Shown: positions 1 to 6,374 of the stretch, in pieces
Layout of the letters: each line of letters starts with the position of its first letter
How positions within the stretch are numbered: position 1 is the first letter of the stretch
Assembly (NCBI GenBank): GCA_025928535.1
Contig: JAICJJ010000137.1
Coordinates: forward strand, 1 to 7,207
DNA: 7,207 nt
Source: Thermomicrobiales bacterium
GTDB taxonomy: Bacteria; Chloroflexota; Chloroflexia; Thermomicrobiales; UBA6265
Direction: 5' to 3'
The notes under the pieces: model-generated
Database searches by the model: none
What the model was told of the DNA's origin: nothing
Seen by the model: the letters and a program-made list of their open reading frames with translations, nothing else
Position numbers and translations under genes: made by a program

Positions 1-387
1 GCCGAAGAATGGTCGATCGGCGACTACGTCCTGACCGGCGGCGAGTTGCCGGCGATGGTGGTCATCGACGCGGTCAGCCGACTCGTGCCCGGCGCGATCG
101 ACGCCGCCTCGATCGAAGACGAATCGCACGCCGGCGGGCTGATCGAGTATCCGCACTACACGCGGCCGGCCGAGTATCGCGGCCTCGCAGTACCGCAGGT
201 GCTGCTCAGCGGCCACCATGCCGAGATCGCGCGTTGGCGGCGTCGGCGGGCGATCGAGCGCACGGCGCGGTGCCGTCCCGATCTTCTGGAGCGCGCGAAC
301 CTGACCGACGCCGAACGTGACTTCGCGGCGTCCGCCCGTTCGGCTCGCGAACCATCGGAGGACGAGAGTCTGCCGTCGCCAGGATGA
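1..387 (+). CDS. trmD: tRNA (guanine-N1)-methyltransferase TrmD, C-terminal part (5' truncated by window)
   Basis: TrmD methylates N1 of G37 in tRNAs that read codons beginning with C, using S-adenosylmethionine in the cytoplasm, and so prevents +1 frameshifting. Frame 1 is open from the first base, and 128 residues are visible. The family normally has about 230-250, so roughly the N-terminal half is missing. The visible part starts in the trefoil-knot SAM site: [18 protein letters not shown] (residues 2-19), then DAVSRLVPG (23-31, with R27 matching E. coli Arg154). Next come the tRNA-binding YPHYTRP (50-56) and [15 protein letters not shown], and a helical C-terminal domain ending in a low-complexity acidic tail. 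The position matching the catalytic Asp169 of E. coli appears to be Glu41, with Asp40 next to it. The gene converges on recO. Identification is firm from the motifs; the true start lies outside the window. Confidence 0.97.
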   Translation, partial: AEEWSIGDYVLTGGELPAMVVIDAVSRLVPGAIDAASIEDESHAGGLIEYPHYTRPAEYRGLAVPQVLLSGHHAEIARWRRRRAIERTARCRPDLLERANLTDAERDFAASARSAREPSEDESLPSPG

Positions 388-426
388 CGAGTGCATCGGG
401 TTGACGCTTGAGGCTGGTCGGGCGGG
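388..426. other. Short convergent gap between trmD and recO
   Basis: Only 39 bp separate the stop codons of trmD (plus strand) and recO (minus strand). I see no strong GC-rich hairpin followed by a T-run on either strand, so termination is either factor-dependent or occurs inside the neighbouring coding sequence. Confidence 0.6.
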
Positions 427-1242
427 TCAGACAGATGAGCCGGCGTCGTACGGCTGGTTCATTTCCCGCAGCACCCGCAGGCTCGCCAGATCACGCTCAG
501 TCACGTGCCGCAGGTAGGCGGCGAGCGTCGCTTCGACTTCGGCCCGCAAATCGTCGGCGATCGGCAACCGGGCGACGAACGCGAGGCCGCGCCGGTCGAG
601 CGACCGCAAGTATTTTTGCGCGTTGATCGTCAGCGGGCGGCTGCCGGCGTCAGCGCCCCGGCAACGCGGACAGAGCATCCCGCCGAGGCGGCTGCTGAAC
701 GCGTTCGCTTCAGCCGCGAGATCGGCTTCGCACGAAACGCAGCGATAGAGTTCCGGCCGATAGCCGAGCAGCGTCAGCAGCGCGAGTTCATAGTGCCGGG
801 CGACGTGAAACGGATCGACGCCGTCGGAGAGGAGCCGCAACGAACTCGCCAGCAGATCGAACGCCGCTTCGTGCTCTTGCCGGTCCTGCGTCAGGCGGTC
901 GAGCAATTCGCAGCAATGCGACGCATGGCCGAAAGCGTCGAGATCGGCGCCCAGCCCAACGTGGCCATCGACCGTTTCGGCCGCGGTGACGACGTCCAGT
1001 TCGCGCCCGCGCGCCAGATCGAGCCGCGTCCGGGCGAAATATTCGAGATGCGGCCCCATCTTGCTCAACGGCCGCCGCGAGCCTTTGGCGATCACGCGGA
1101 ACTTGCCATGGCGCGGCGTGTAGATCGTCAGGATCCGATCCGCTTCGCCAAAATCCATGCGCGAGAGAACGATCGCCTCGGTCCGATAGAGACGTTCGTG
1201 GAGTGGCATCGGCTTTGATGAAGTCGTTGCTTGGTCGGTCAC
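427..1242 (-). CDS. recO: DNA repair protein RecO
   Basis: RecO works with RecR (and RecF) to load RecA onto SSB-coated single-stranded DNA in gap and break repair, and it anneals complementary strands. With the GTG start chosen here the protein is 271 aa, a little longer than the usual 230-260. The N-terminal OB fold covers about residues 15-90 and includes YRTEAIVLSRMDFGEADRI and the basic stretch FRVIAKGSRRPLSKMG. A helical region follows (HYELALLTLLGYRPEL). A zinc-finger pair, CVSC (C168, C171) and CPRC (C191, C194), is intact. The GTG at 1240-1242 is chosen because GGAGG (1248-1252) lies 5 nt upstream. A TTG at 1252-1254 would overlap that site. The ATG at 1207-1209 has no Shine-Dalgarno sequence but remains possible because the extra 11 residues are not conserved in character. 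The gene converges on trmD and diverges from the cyclase gene. Confidence 0.95.
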   Translation of the reverse strand: MTDQATTSSKPMPLHERLYRTEAIVLSRMDFGEADRILTIYTPRHGKFRVIAKGSRRPLSKMGPHLEYFARTRLDLARGRELDVVTAAETVDGHVGLGADLDAFGHASHCCELLDRLTQDRQEHEAAFDLLASSLRLLSDGVDPFHVARHYELALLTLLGYRPELYRCVSCEADLAAEANAFSSRLGGMLCPRCRGADAGSRPLTINAQKYLRSLDRRGLAFVARLPIADDLRAEVEATLAAYLRHVTERDLASLRVLREMNQPYDAGSSV

Positions 1243-1247
1243 CGCCG

Positions 1248-1252
1248 CCTCC
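1248..1252 (-). promoter_or_regulatory. Ribosome binding site deciding the recO start
   Basis: The minus strand reads GGAGG, 5 nt before the GTG at 1240-1242. This favours GTG over the upstream in-frame TTG, whose last base forms part of the site. Confidence 0.75.
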
Positions 1253-1274
1253 AAGTGGTCGAATTATGTTCACC

Positions 1275-1283
1275 ATTGTACCA
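1275..1283 (-). promoter_or_regulatory. Extended -10 promoter for recO
   Basis: The minus strand reads TGG followed by TACAAT, a TG-extended -10 with 5 of 6 matches to TATAAT. No good -35 lies 16-18 bp upstream, where the DNA is GC-rich (CGTCCG or similar), as is common for extended -10 promoters. The predicted start near 1268 gives a leader of about 26 nt containing the GGAGG site. Confidence 0.6.
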
Positions 1284-1312
1284 AATTTCGCCCTACGCGG
1301 ACGCCGGGGAAC

Positions 1313-1323
1313 GGCCGCCGGCC
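1313..1323. repeat. Short inverted repeat between divergent genes
   Basis: GGCCG, a central C, then CGGCC form a perfect 11-bp odd palindrome. It is followed directly by the palindromic hexamer CACGTG (1323-1328). It lies between the recO and cyclase promoter candidates, so an operator role is conceivable. In DNA this GC-rich, such small palindromes are also expected by chance. Confidence 0.3.
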
Positions 1324-1337
1324 ACGTGATCGCGAGT

Positions 1338-1367
1338 CTGACCAAGGCTTGACGAACTTGTGACAAT
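1338..1367 (+). promoter_or_regulatory. Candidate promoter for the cyclase-STAND gene
   Basis: CTGACC (1338-1343), an 18-bp spacer, and GACAAT (1362-1367) preceded by TGT as a TG extension form a sigma-70-like arrangement about 30 bp before the start codon. The -10 lies within a small perfect inverted repeat, TTGT-G-ACAA (1358-1366). A competing reading uses TTGACG (1349-1354) with a poor -10 (GATCGT) at 1372-1377. Neither is strong. Confidence 0.4.
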
Positions 1368-1389
1368 GCCTGATCGTACCGCTCCACCC

Positions 1390-1394
1390 GGAGG
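1390..1394 (+). promoter_or_regulatory. Ribosome binding site of the cyclase-STAND gene
   Basis: GGAGG lies 5 nt before the ATG at 1400. This fixes the start well, and the protein then begins 10 residues before the first conserved cyclase strand. Confidence 0.8.
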
Positions 1395-1399
1395 CGGTC

Positions 1400-4015
1400 A
1401 TGGCCGAGTCGATGCCCTTGCCGAGCGGAGCCGTTACCTTTCTCTTTACCGACATCGAAGGATCGACCCGCCGCTGGCAGCAGGATCCGACCGCCATGCG
1501 GGACACGGCCGCCCGGCACGACGAGCTCTTGCGCCAGGCAATCGCCTCACACGGCGGCGTCCTCTACAAACACGTTGGGGATGCGATTCAGGCCGCCTTC
1601 GCCTCGCCCCACGCGGCTCTGCTCGCCGCCGTCGACGCGCAACGCGCCCTGCAGGTCGAAGATTGGGCCGCGACCGGCCCGCTCCCGGTGCGGATGGCGC
1701 TCCATGCCGGCGCCGCGAGCCCCACGGCGGACGGAGACTATCATCAGATCCCGGCCCTCAATCGCTTGTCGCGACTGCTCGCGGCAGGGCATGGCGGCCA
1801 GATTCTCCTCTCGGATGCGGTTCGGCGCCTCGTCGCCGACGATTCGCCGCCAGACATCTCCCTCCGCGATCTCGGCGAGCATCGCTTGCGTGATCTGCGC
1901 GAGCCGGAGCGTATCTGGCAGGCAGTCATCCCCGGCCTGCCCGATACGTTCCCGCCCCTCCATACGCTGGCCGATCGTCCGATCGACCTGCCCCTCCCGC
2001 CGACGCCCCTGCTTGGTCGGGAGCGGGATCTTCGTGCGCTTGGCGTCTTGCTTCGGCGAACGGACGTACGTCTGGTGACGTTGACCGGACCGGGAGGCGT
2101 GGGGAAGACGCGGCTCGCCCTGGCGGCAGCGACCGAGGTTGCGGACGCCTTTCCCGATGGCGTCGCCTTCGTCGACCTCTCGCCCCTGACCGAACCGGAT
2201 TTGCTGCTGCCCACCGTGGCGGGAGCGCTTGGGCTGCAGGAAGGCGAAGGCGACCTGGCGGCGCGGCTGCTCGCGGTGCTGCACCAGCAACGGCGGCTCC
2301 TGGTTCTCGACAACCTCGAACAGATCCTGGACGGCGCCTCCCAGTTGAGCGTCTGGTTGGCGGCGTGCCCCGCGCTTGCCATCCTGGCGACGAGCCGGGT
2401 CCGCCTGCAGTTGTCCGGCGAACAGGTCTACGCCGTTCCGCCCCTCGACGTGGGCGAACCTGCATCTGCACACATTTCGCCCGCCATCCGCTTGTTCGAG
2501 CGCCGGGCGCAGGCCGTGGATGCCCGCTTCCAGGTTTCGGCGGACCAGCTCCCCACCGTCGCCGCCATCTGTGCGCGACTCGACGGGCTGCCGCTGGCCA
2601 TCGAACTCGCCGCGGCGCGGGCGGCGGTCGTCTCGCTGCCGACGCTCCTCGCTCGGCTCGACCAACGCCTCCCACTGTTGACGAGCGGCCATCGCGATGC
2701 CCCGGATCGGCAGCACACGATGCGGCAGACGATCGCCTGGAGTTACGACCTGCTCTCCCCGGACGATCAGGCGACCTTTCGCCGGCTGTCTGTCTTCGTC
2801 GGCGGCTTCGCGCTCGAAAGCGCCGAAGCCGTCCTTGCCCCTCTCACGTCCGACGCGCTCGCGGCGCTGGCCTCACTCGTCGACCACAGCTTGCTCCAGA
2901 CGGTTGACGGGCCGGTCGACGCGCGCCGATATCGCATGCTCGAGACGATCCGCGAGTTTGGCCAGGAGCGCCTGGTCGCCGCCGGCGAGGATCAAGACGT
3001 GCGGAGCGCCCATGCCCGCTATTTCCTGTCCTTCGCCGAAGGCGTCGAGCCCCTGCTCAGCGGTCCCGAGTCGCAGCAGTGGTTCGAGGCGCTGGAGACG
3101 GAGCGGCCCAACCTCCGCGCCGCGATGACGTGGTTCGCCACGCAGGGCGACGGGTCCGGGCTGCTGCGGCTCGTGCGCGCGCTTGTGCTGTTCTGGCACT
3201 TGCGCGGACATTGGAACGAAGCCAGCGCCTGGTTCGCGCGCGCGATCGCCGCCGACCCTTCTCCATCGTTCGCGCGGCAACAGGTGCTCGACAGCCTGGC
3301 GACGCTGGCGGGATATCGCGGCGACTTTGCCGAGGCGGAGCGGCATCTGGCAGAGGTAGCCGACCTGAGCCAACTGCTGGGCGACGCCGCGCTGCCAGAC
3401 GGCGGTCGCGTGACGCGCGGCCTGCTCCTGGTCGACCAGGGACGTTACGGCGAGGCGGAACCGCTCCTGGCCGAGGCGGAGACCCAGTTTCGCCGGGCCA
3501 ACAATCTGGAAGAGGCGTATACGGCGCGCGCGCACCGAGGCATCGCTCGCTGGGGTCTTGGCGACGTCGAGACGGCCCGGACGCTCTTGCAGGAAGCGCG
3601 GGAGGGTGGCCGCAGCCTCGGCTTTCCCTTTCCAGAGAAGGTCGCCGCTCGCTTCCTCGGCCACTTGGCCCTGGCGCAAGCGGATCTCGCCGGCACCGCG
3701 GAAGGATTGCGCGCATTTTGGCGCTGGGATCCAGAAAGTGCGCATATTCTGGCGCGCATCGTTCCCGATGCGGCCGCGCTCGCGGCGCTCCAGGGCGATG
3801 CGGCGCGGGCTGCCCGCCTGTTCGGCGCCGGCGATCAGTTGGAGTTGACGACGGGGTTGGCCGCCGCCTGGCCGGAGCGCCTGACCCATGATCAGGGACG
3901 CCGCCGCGCCCGGACAGCACTCGGCGAGCCCGCCTTCGAAGTGGAACTGGCGCACGGTCGATCGCTCACTCCAGACGAGCGTGCCGCCGAACTCGCCGCC
4001 GTCCTGGGAAACTGA
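1400..4015 (+). CDS. Class III adenylate/guanylate cyclase domain - NB-ARC-like STAND ATPase - TPR regulator
   Basis: This is an 871-aa cytoplasmic multidomain signalling protein with no signal peptide or membrane segment. Residues 10-175 form a class III cyclase domain: [12 protein letters not shown] (12-23, metal Asp18), [12 protein letters not shown] (56-67, Lys57 and metal Asp61), and [19 protein letters not shown] (120-138, with Asn121 and Arg125 at the transition-state positions). Residues 200-440 form a STAND ATPase: LLGRERDL, Walker A GPGGVGKT (230-237), Walker B LLVLDNLE (300-307), ATSR (330-333) and GLPLA (396-400). A winged-helix part follows ([19 protein letters not shown], about 440-530), then helical TPR-like units with GxxxEA patterns (RGHWNEA, GDFAEAE, GRYGEAE, GDVETAR, about 590-810). 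It resembles AfsR/LuxR-type ATPases but ends at [16 protein letters not shown] without a helix-turn-helix. GDG is GDA, and the second purine-specificity segment ([10 protein letters not shown]) is atypical. Ligand and output are unknown. Confidence 0.93.
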   Translation: MAESMPLPSGAVTFLFTDIEGSTRRWQQDPTAMRDTAARHDELLRQAIASHGGVLYKHVGDAIQAAFASPHAALLAAVDAQRALQVEDWAATGPLPVRMALHAGAASPTADGDYHQIPALNRLSRLLAAGHGGQILLSDAVRRLVADDSPPDISLRDLGEHRLRDLREPERIWQAVIPGLPDTFPPLHTLADRPIDLPLPPTPLLGRERDLRALGVLLRRTDVRLVTLTGPGGVGKTRLALAAATEVADAFPDGVAFVDLSPLTEPDLLLPTVAGALGLQEGEGDLAARLLAVLHQQRRLLVLDNLEQILDGASQLSVWLAACPALAILATSRVRLQLSGEQVYAVPPLDVGEPASAHISPAIRLFERRAQAVDARFQVSADQLPTVAAICARLDGLPLAIELAAARAAVVSLPTLLARLDQRLPLLTSGHRDAPDRQHTMRQTIAWSYDLLSPDDQATFRRLSVFVGGFALESAEAVLAPLTSDALAALASLVDHSLLQTVDGPVDARRYRMLETIREFGQERLVAAGEDQDVRSAHARYFLSFAEGVEPLLSGPESQQWFEALETERPNLRAAMTWFATQGDGSGLLRLVRALVLFWHLRGHWNEASAWFARAIAADPSPSFARQQVLDSLATLAGYRGDFAEAERHLAEVADLSQLLGDAALPDGGRVTRGLLLVDQGRYGEAEPLLAEAETQFRRANNLEEAYTARAHRGIARWGLGDVETARTLLQEAREGGRSLGFPFPEKVAARFLGHLALAQADLAGTAEGLRAFWRWDPESAHILARIVPDAAALAALQGDAARAARLFGAGDQLELTTGLAAAWPERLTHDQGRRRARTALGEPAFEVELAHGRSLTPDERAAELAAVLGN

Positions 4016-4060
4016 CTCGGGCGCGCGATCATCACCCCGCTGCACGCGGTCGGGTCTCAA
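4016..4060. other. Gap between the cyclase gene and the ccdA promoter
   Basis: This holds a weak imperfect stem (ACCC-CGC with GCG-GTC-GGGT, about 4034-4055) with no T-run after it. It is not a convincing intrinsic terminator, so some read-through from the cyclase gene into the cytochrome operon cannot be excluded. Confidence 0.35.
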
Positions 4061-4089
4061 TTGACCCCCCTGAAAGCGGATGGTACGGT
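4061..4089 (+). promoter_or_regulatory. Sigma-70-like promoter of the ccdA-resB-ccsA operon
   Basis: TTGACC (4061-4066, 5 of 6 to TTGACA), a 17-bp spacer, and TACGGT (4084-4089) with a TGG extension immediately before it. The spacing is ideal. Transcription should start near 4096-4097, which coincides with the ATG of ccdA. Confidence 0.6.
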
Positions 4090-4096
4090 TGCCGCC

Positions 4097-4843
4097 ATGA
4101 GCGCAGACGTCTCCCTGATTGCGGCTTTCATTGCGGGTCTGCTATCGATTTCCTCGCCTTGCGTCTTGCCCCTCGTTCCCATCTATCTGGCGCATCTGGC
4201 CGGCGTCTCGACCGACGGCGCGCCCGCCGCGCGCGGCCGGATCATCGCCAACGCGTCCGCCTACGTGCTCGGCTTTTCGCTCGTCTTCATCGCCGCCGGC
4301 GTCGCGCTCGGCGCGGCGGGCGGCCTCGTCTCGACGGCGTCGATCGTCGCCGGCCACCGCGGTCTGCTCGTTCGGCTCGGCGGCCTGTTGCTGATCGTCC
4401 TCGGCCTGTATCAATTGGGCATCGTGCGGTTGCCGTTTCTCGATTGGGATCGGCGATTGGTCGCCCCGGCTGCCCCGTCCGGGCGGCTCGCCTCGTCGTT
4501 TCTGGTCGGCATGACCTTCGCCGCCGGCTGGTCGCCGTGCGTCGGGCCGATCCTCGGCGCGATCCTGACGATGGCGGCCGGGCGGGGCGATCCGGCGCGG
4601 GCGGCGACGCTCCTGACCGCCTATTCGCTGGGCTTGGCCGTGCCGTTCTTGCTGGCGGCCGTCGCCTACGGCTCGTCGTCGCGCTGGATTCGGCGGCTCA
4701 ATCATCGGCTGCCGTTGGCGACGAGCCTGAGCGGTGGCGTCATGCTTGCGGTCGGCGCCGTGATGCTGCTCGGGCTGTATCAGCAATTTTTCGCCCGGGT
4801 CGTCGCGCTATCGCCCTGGACGCCCTGGGAGCCCCGGCTGTGA
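4097..4843 (+). CDS. ccdA: Cytochrome c biogenesis protein CcdA (thiol-disulfide transporter)
   Basis: This integral membrane protein passes electrons from cytoplasmic thioredoxin to an extracytoplasmic thioredoxin-like partner (ResA/CcsX type). In this way it keeps the CXXCH cysteines of apocytochrome c reduced. The 248-aa length is typical. The two redox cysteines sit in the family motifs: Cys22 in SSPCVLPLVPIYLAHLAG (19-36) and Cys148 in GWSPCVGPILGAILTMA (144-160). About six hydrophobic helices are visible, near residues 6-33, 54-80, 90-112, 134-160, 170-192 and 208-232. The ATG at 4097 is chosen because the upstream in-frame TTG (4061) is the -35 element, and the residues it would add (MTPLKADGTVAA) do not belong to the family. 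No Shine-Dalgarno sequence precedes the ATG, consistent with a leaderless message. It overlaps resB by 4 bp. Confidence 0.95.
   Translation: MSADVSLIAAFIAGLLSISSPCVLPLVPIYLAHLAGVSTDGAPAARGRIIANASAYVLGFSLVFIAAGVALGAAGGLVSTASIVAGHRGLLVRLGGLLLIVLGLYQLGIVRLPFLDWDRRLVAPAAPSGRLASSFLVGMTFAAGWSPCVGPILGAILTMAAGRGDPARAATLLTAYSLGLAVPFLLAAVAYGSSSRWIRRLNHRLPLATSLSGGVMLAVGAVMLLGLYQQFFARVVALSPWTPWEPRL
4827..4831 (+). promoter_or_regulatory. Ribosome binding site of resB inside ccdA
   Basis: GGGAG lies 8 nt before the GTG at 4840, within the last codons of ccdA. This supports the short overlapping start rather than any upstream start inside ccdA. Confidence 0.65.
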
Positions 4844-6348
4844 TCGACGACGCCTCCGTCCGTCCGGCGGCCGCTCCGCGGGTCGCCGCGTCGAACCGGC
4901 CGCTCCGGCGCTCGCGCTTCGAATGGGCGGTCGATCGCGTCTGGCGCTTTTTTTGCTCGGTCCGGGTCGGCATCTACGAGATCATTGCGCTGGCGATCCT
5001 CGTCCTGATCGGGACGCTGCGCAACAGTTCGGTGCCGCAATGGATCGCCGACCACGCCCCGATCACGGCTCCGGTCGTCGCCGCCTGGTACGGCTGGGAC
5101 GTTTTTCATTCGTTCCTGTTCATGGCGACGATGACCTTGCTCGCGATCGGCATCGCCATCGGCGGCATCATCAACCGCGCGCCCGGTCTTTGGGCTTCGA
5201 TCGCCCATCCGCCGGTCGCGACGACCCACGGCTTCATCCGCAACGCGGAGGTTTCGGCCAGCGCCACCGCCGCCATGCCGCCGGCCGATCTGGCGGCCGG
5301 CCTGGCGGCAAGCCTCCGGGCCGGCCGGCAACGCATCCTGGCCGAATCGCGCGGCGACGAAATCCACGTCTACGCCGACCGCTGGCGCTACGGCAAGTTG
5401 GGCACGATCCCCTTTCACGTCGCCCTGATCCTCGTGCTGGTCGGCGGCATTGTCGGGGCGCGGTGGGGGTTCCGCGACGACGCGTTCATCCTGACGGAAG
5501 GGGCGACGCAAGACGTCGGGCACGGCACCGGACTGAGCGTGCGCCTGGGCGACTTCACCGAGCGATACAACGAAAACGGCATCGCCCAGGAATATCGGAG
5601 CGACCTGACGATCTTCCGCAACGGCGAGCAGGTCAAGACCGGCGCGGTCACGGTCAACCACCCGCTGACGCTTGGCGACGTCGTCTTCTATCAGTCCGGG
5701 TTCGGTCAGGCGGTCGATCTGACGATTGTCGGCGCGGACGGGAAAACGCTCTACGACGACGCCCTGCCGCTCGGGGAATTCGTGGCGAGATCGAATCCCG
5801 ACGCCCCGGCGGCGGTCCTCGATCTGCCGCCGGTCGGCATCTCGCTGACGGTCATCGCGCCCGACGATAATCCGGCGAACCGGCCGGACCTGGACACGCT
5901 CCACCTCGGCAGCGGCCAGATGTATCTGACGGCGCGGCCGCTCGGCCCGAACAGCCCGCTGCAACAGCCCGCGAGCGAGGTCGTCACGCAGGGCGACAGC
6001 GCCCATTTCGGCGGCGCCACCGTGACGTTCGACCGCGAAAAGCGCTTCAGCGTGCTGCAAATTGCGCGCAATCCGGGCATTCCGATCTTCATCGCCGCCG
6101 CGTTGTTGCTGGTCGGCGGACTGGCGATCACGTTTTACTTCCCGCATCGCCGCATCCGCGCGATCGTCGGCCCGGCCGACGCCGGCAGCCGGGTCGAACT
6201 GGCTCCCCTGGCGAAGCGGGACTATGGCGCGCAGCGGGCGTTCGAATCGGTCGTGAACGATCTGGAGCGCCGGCTGGGCGTGCCGATCGTCCGCACGGCG
6301 CGCCCGGACGAACTGGAGCCTGCGTCCGACGCATCTGGTGTGGTCTAA
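4840..6348 (+). CDS. resB: Cytochrome c biogenesis protein ResB (Ccs1/CcsB heme-handling subunit)
   Basis: ResB pairs with CcsA to form the System II cytochrome c synthase, which moves heme across the membrane and attaches it to CXXCH on the outer face. The protein has 502 aa. It has a cytoplasmic N-terminus of about 43 residues, then TM1 (44-60) followed by the family's LRNSSVPQW-type exit. TM2 (87-111) begins at WDVFHSFLF, with His90 at a conserved position proposed as a heme ligand. TM3 is 187-206 (KLGTIPFHVALILVLVGG). A large soluble extracytoplasmic domain (207-413) includes HPLTLGDVVFYQSGFG (274-289). TM4 is 414-434 (IPIFIAAALLLVGGLAITF), and a cytoplasmic tail covers 435-502. The GTG start is chosen from the GTGA overlap with the ccdA stop and the GGGAG site. 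The open frame runs far upstream through ccdA, but only as a shadow. It was probably annotated as resB in relatives; I am confident of the family. Confidence 0.94.
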   Translation: MIDDASVRPAAAPRVAASNRPLRRSRFEWAVDRVWRFFCSVRVGIYEIIALAILVLIGTLRNSSVPQWIADHAPITAPVVAAWYGWDVFHSFLFMATMTLLAIGIAIGGIINRAPGLWASIAHPPVATTHGFIRNAEVSASATAAMPPADLAAGLAASLRAGRQRILAESRGDEIHVYADRWRYGKLGTIPFHVALILVLVGGIVGARWGFRDDAFILTEGATQDVGHGTGLSVRLGDFTERYNENGIAQEYRSDLTIFRNGEQVKTGAVTVNHPLTLGDVVFYQSGFGQAVDLTIVGADGKTLYDDALPLGEFVARSNPDAPAAVLDLPPVGISLTVIAPDDNPANRPDLDTLHLGSGQMYLTARPLGPNSPLQQPASEVVTQGDSAHFGGATVTFDREKRFSVLQIARNPGIPIFIAAALLLVGGLAITFYFPHRRIRAIVGPADAGSRVELAPLAKRDYGAQRAFESVVNDLERRLGVPIVRTARPDELEPASDASGVV

Positions 6349-6360
6349 CTGGAACGGAGC

Positions 6361-6370
6361 GGAAGAGGAA
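6361..6370 (+). promoter_or_regulatory. Ribosome binding site of ccsA
   Basis: The purine-rich GGAAGAGGAA ends 4 nt before the ATG at 6375, with GAGG as its core 6 nt upstream. It fills most of the 26-bp resB-ccsA gap, which has no room for a separate promoter or terminator. Confidence 0.7.
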
Positions 6371-6374
6371 CCTG

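Noticed and set aside
505..1218. Long plus-strand open frame of 237 codons opposite recO
   Set aside because: It mirrors recO, has no recognisable domain and an Arg/Gln/Glu-rich composition typical of antisense frames in GC-rich DNA.
1547..2716. Minus-strand open frame of 389 codons opposite the cyclase-STAND gene
   Set aside because: Low-complexity Arg/Gly/Gln-rich translation with no motif, while the plus strand encodes clear cyclase and Walker motifs over the same bases.
4034..4055. Possible intrinsic terminator after the cyclase gene
   Set aside because: The stem is short and bulged, and no T-run follows.
2873..4060. Minus-strand open frame of 395 codons opposite the TPR region
   Set aside because: Composition of an antisense shadow, no conserved motif, and the plus-strand TPR pattern is clear.
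4159..4839. Upstream extension of the resB frame through ccdA
   Set aside because: The translation there is Arg-rich and overlaps the well-supported CcdA frame. The GTG at 4840 has a ribosome binding site and the usual stop-start overlap.
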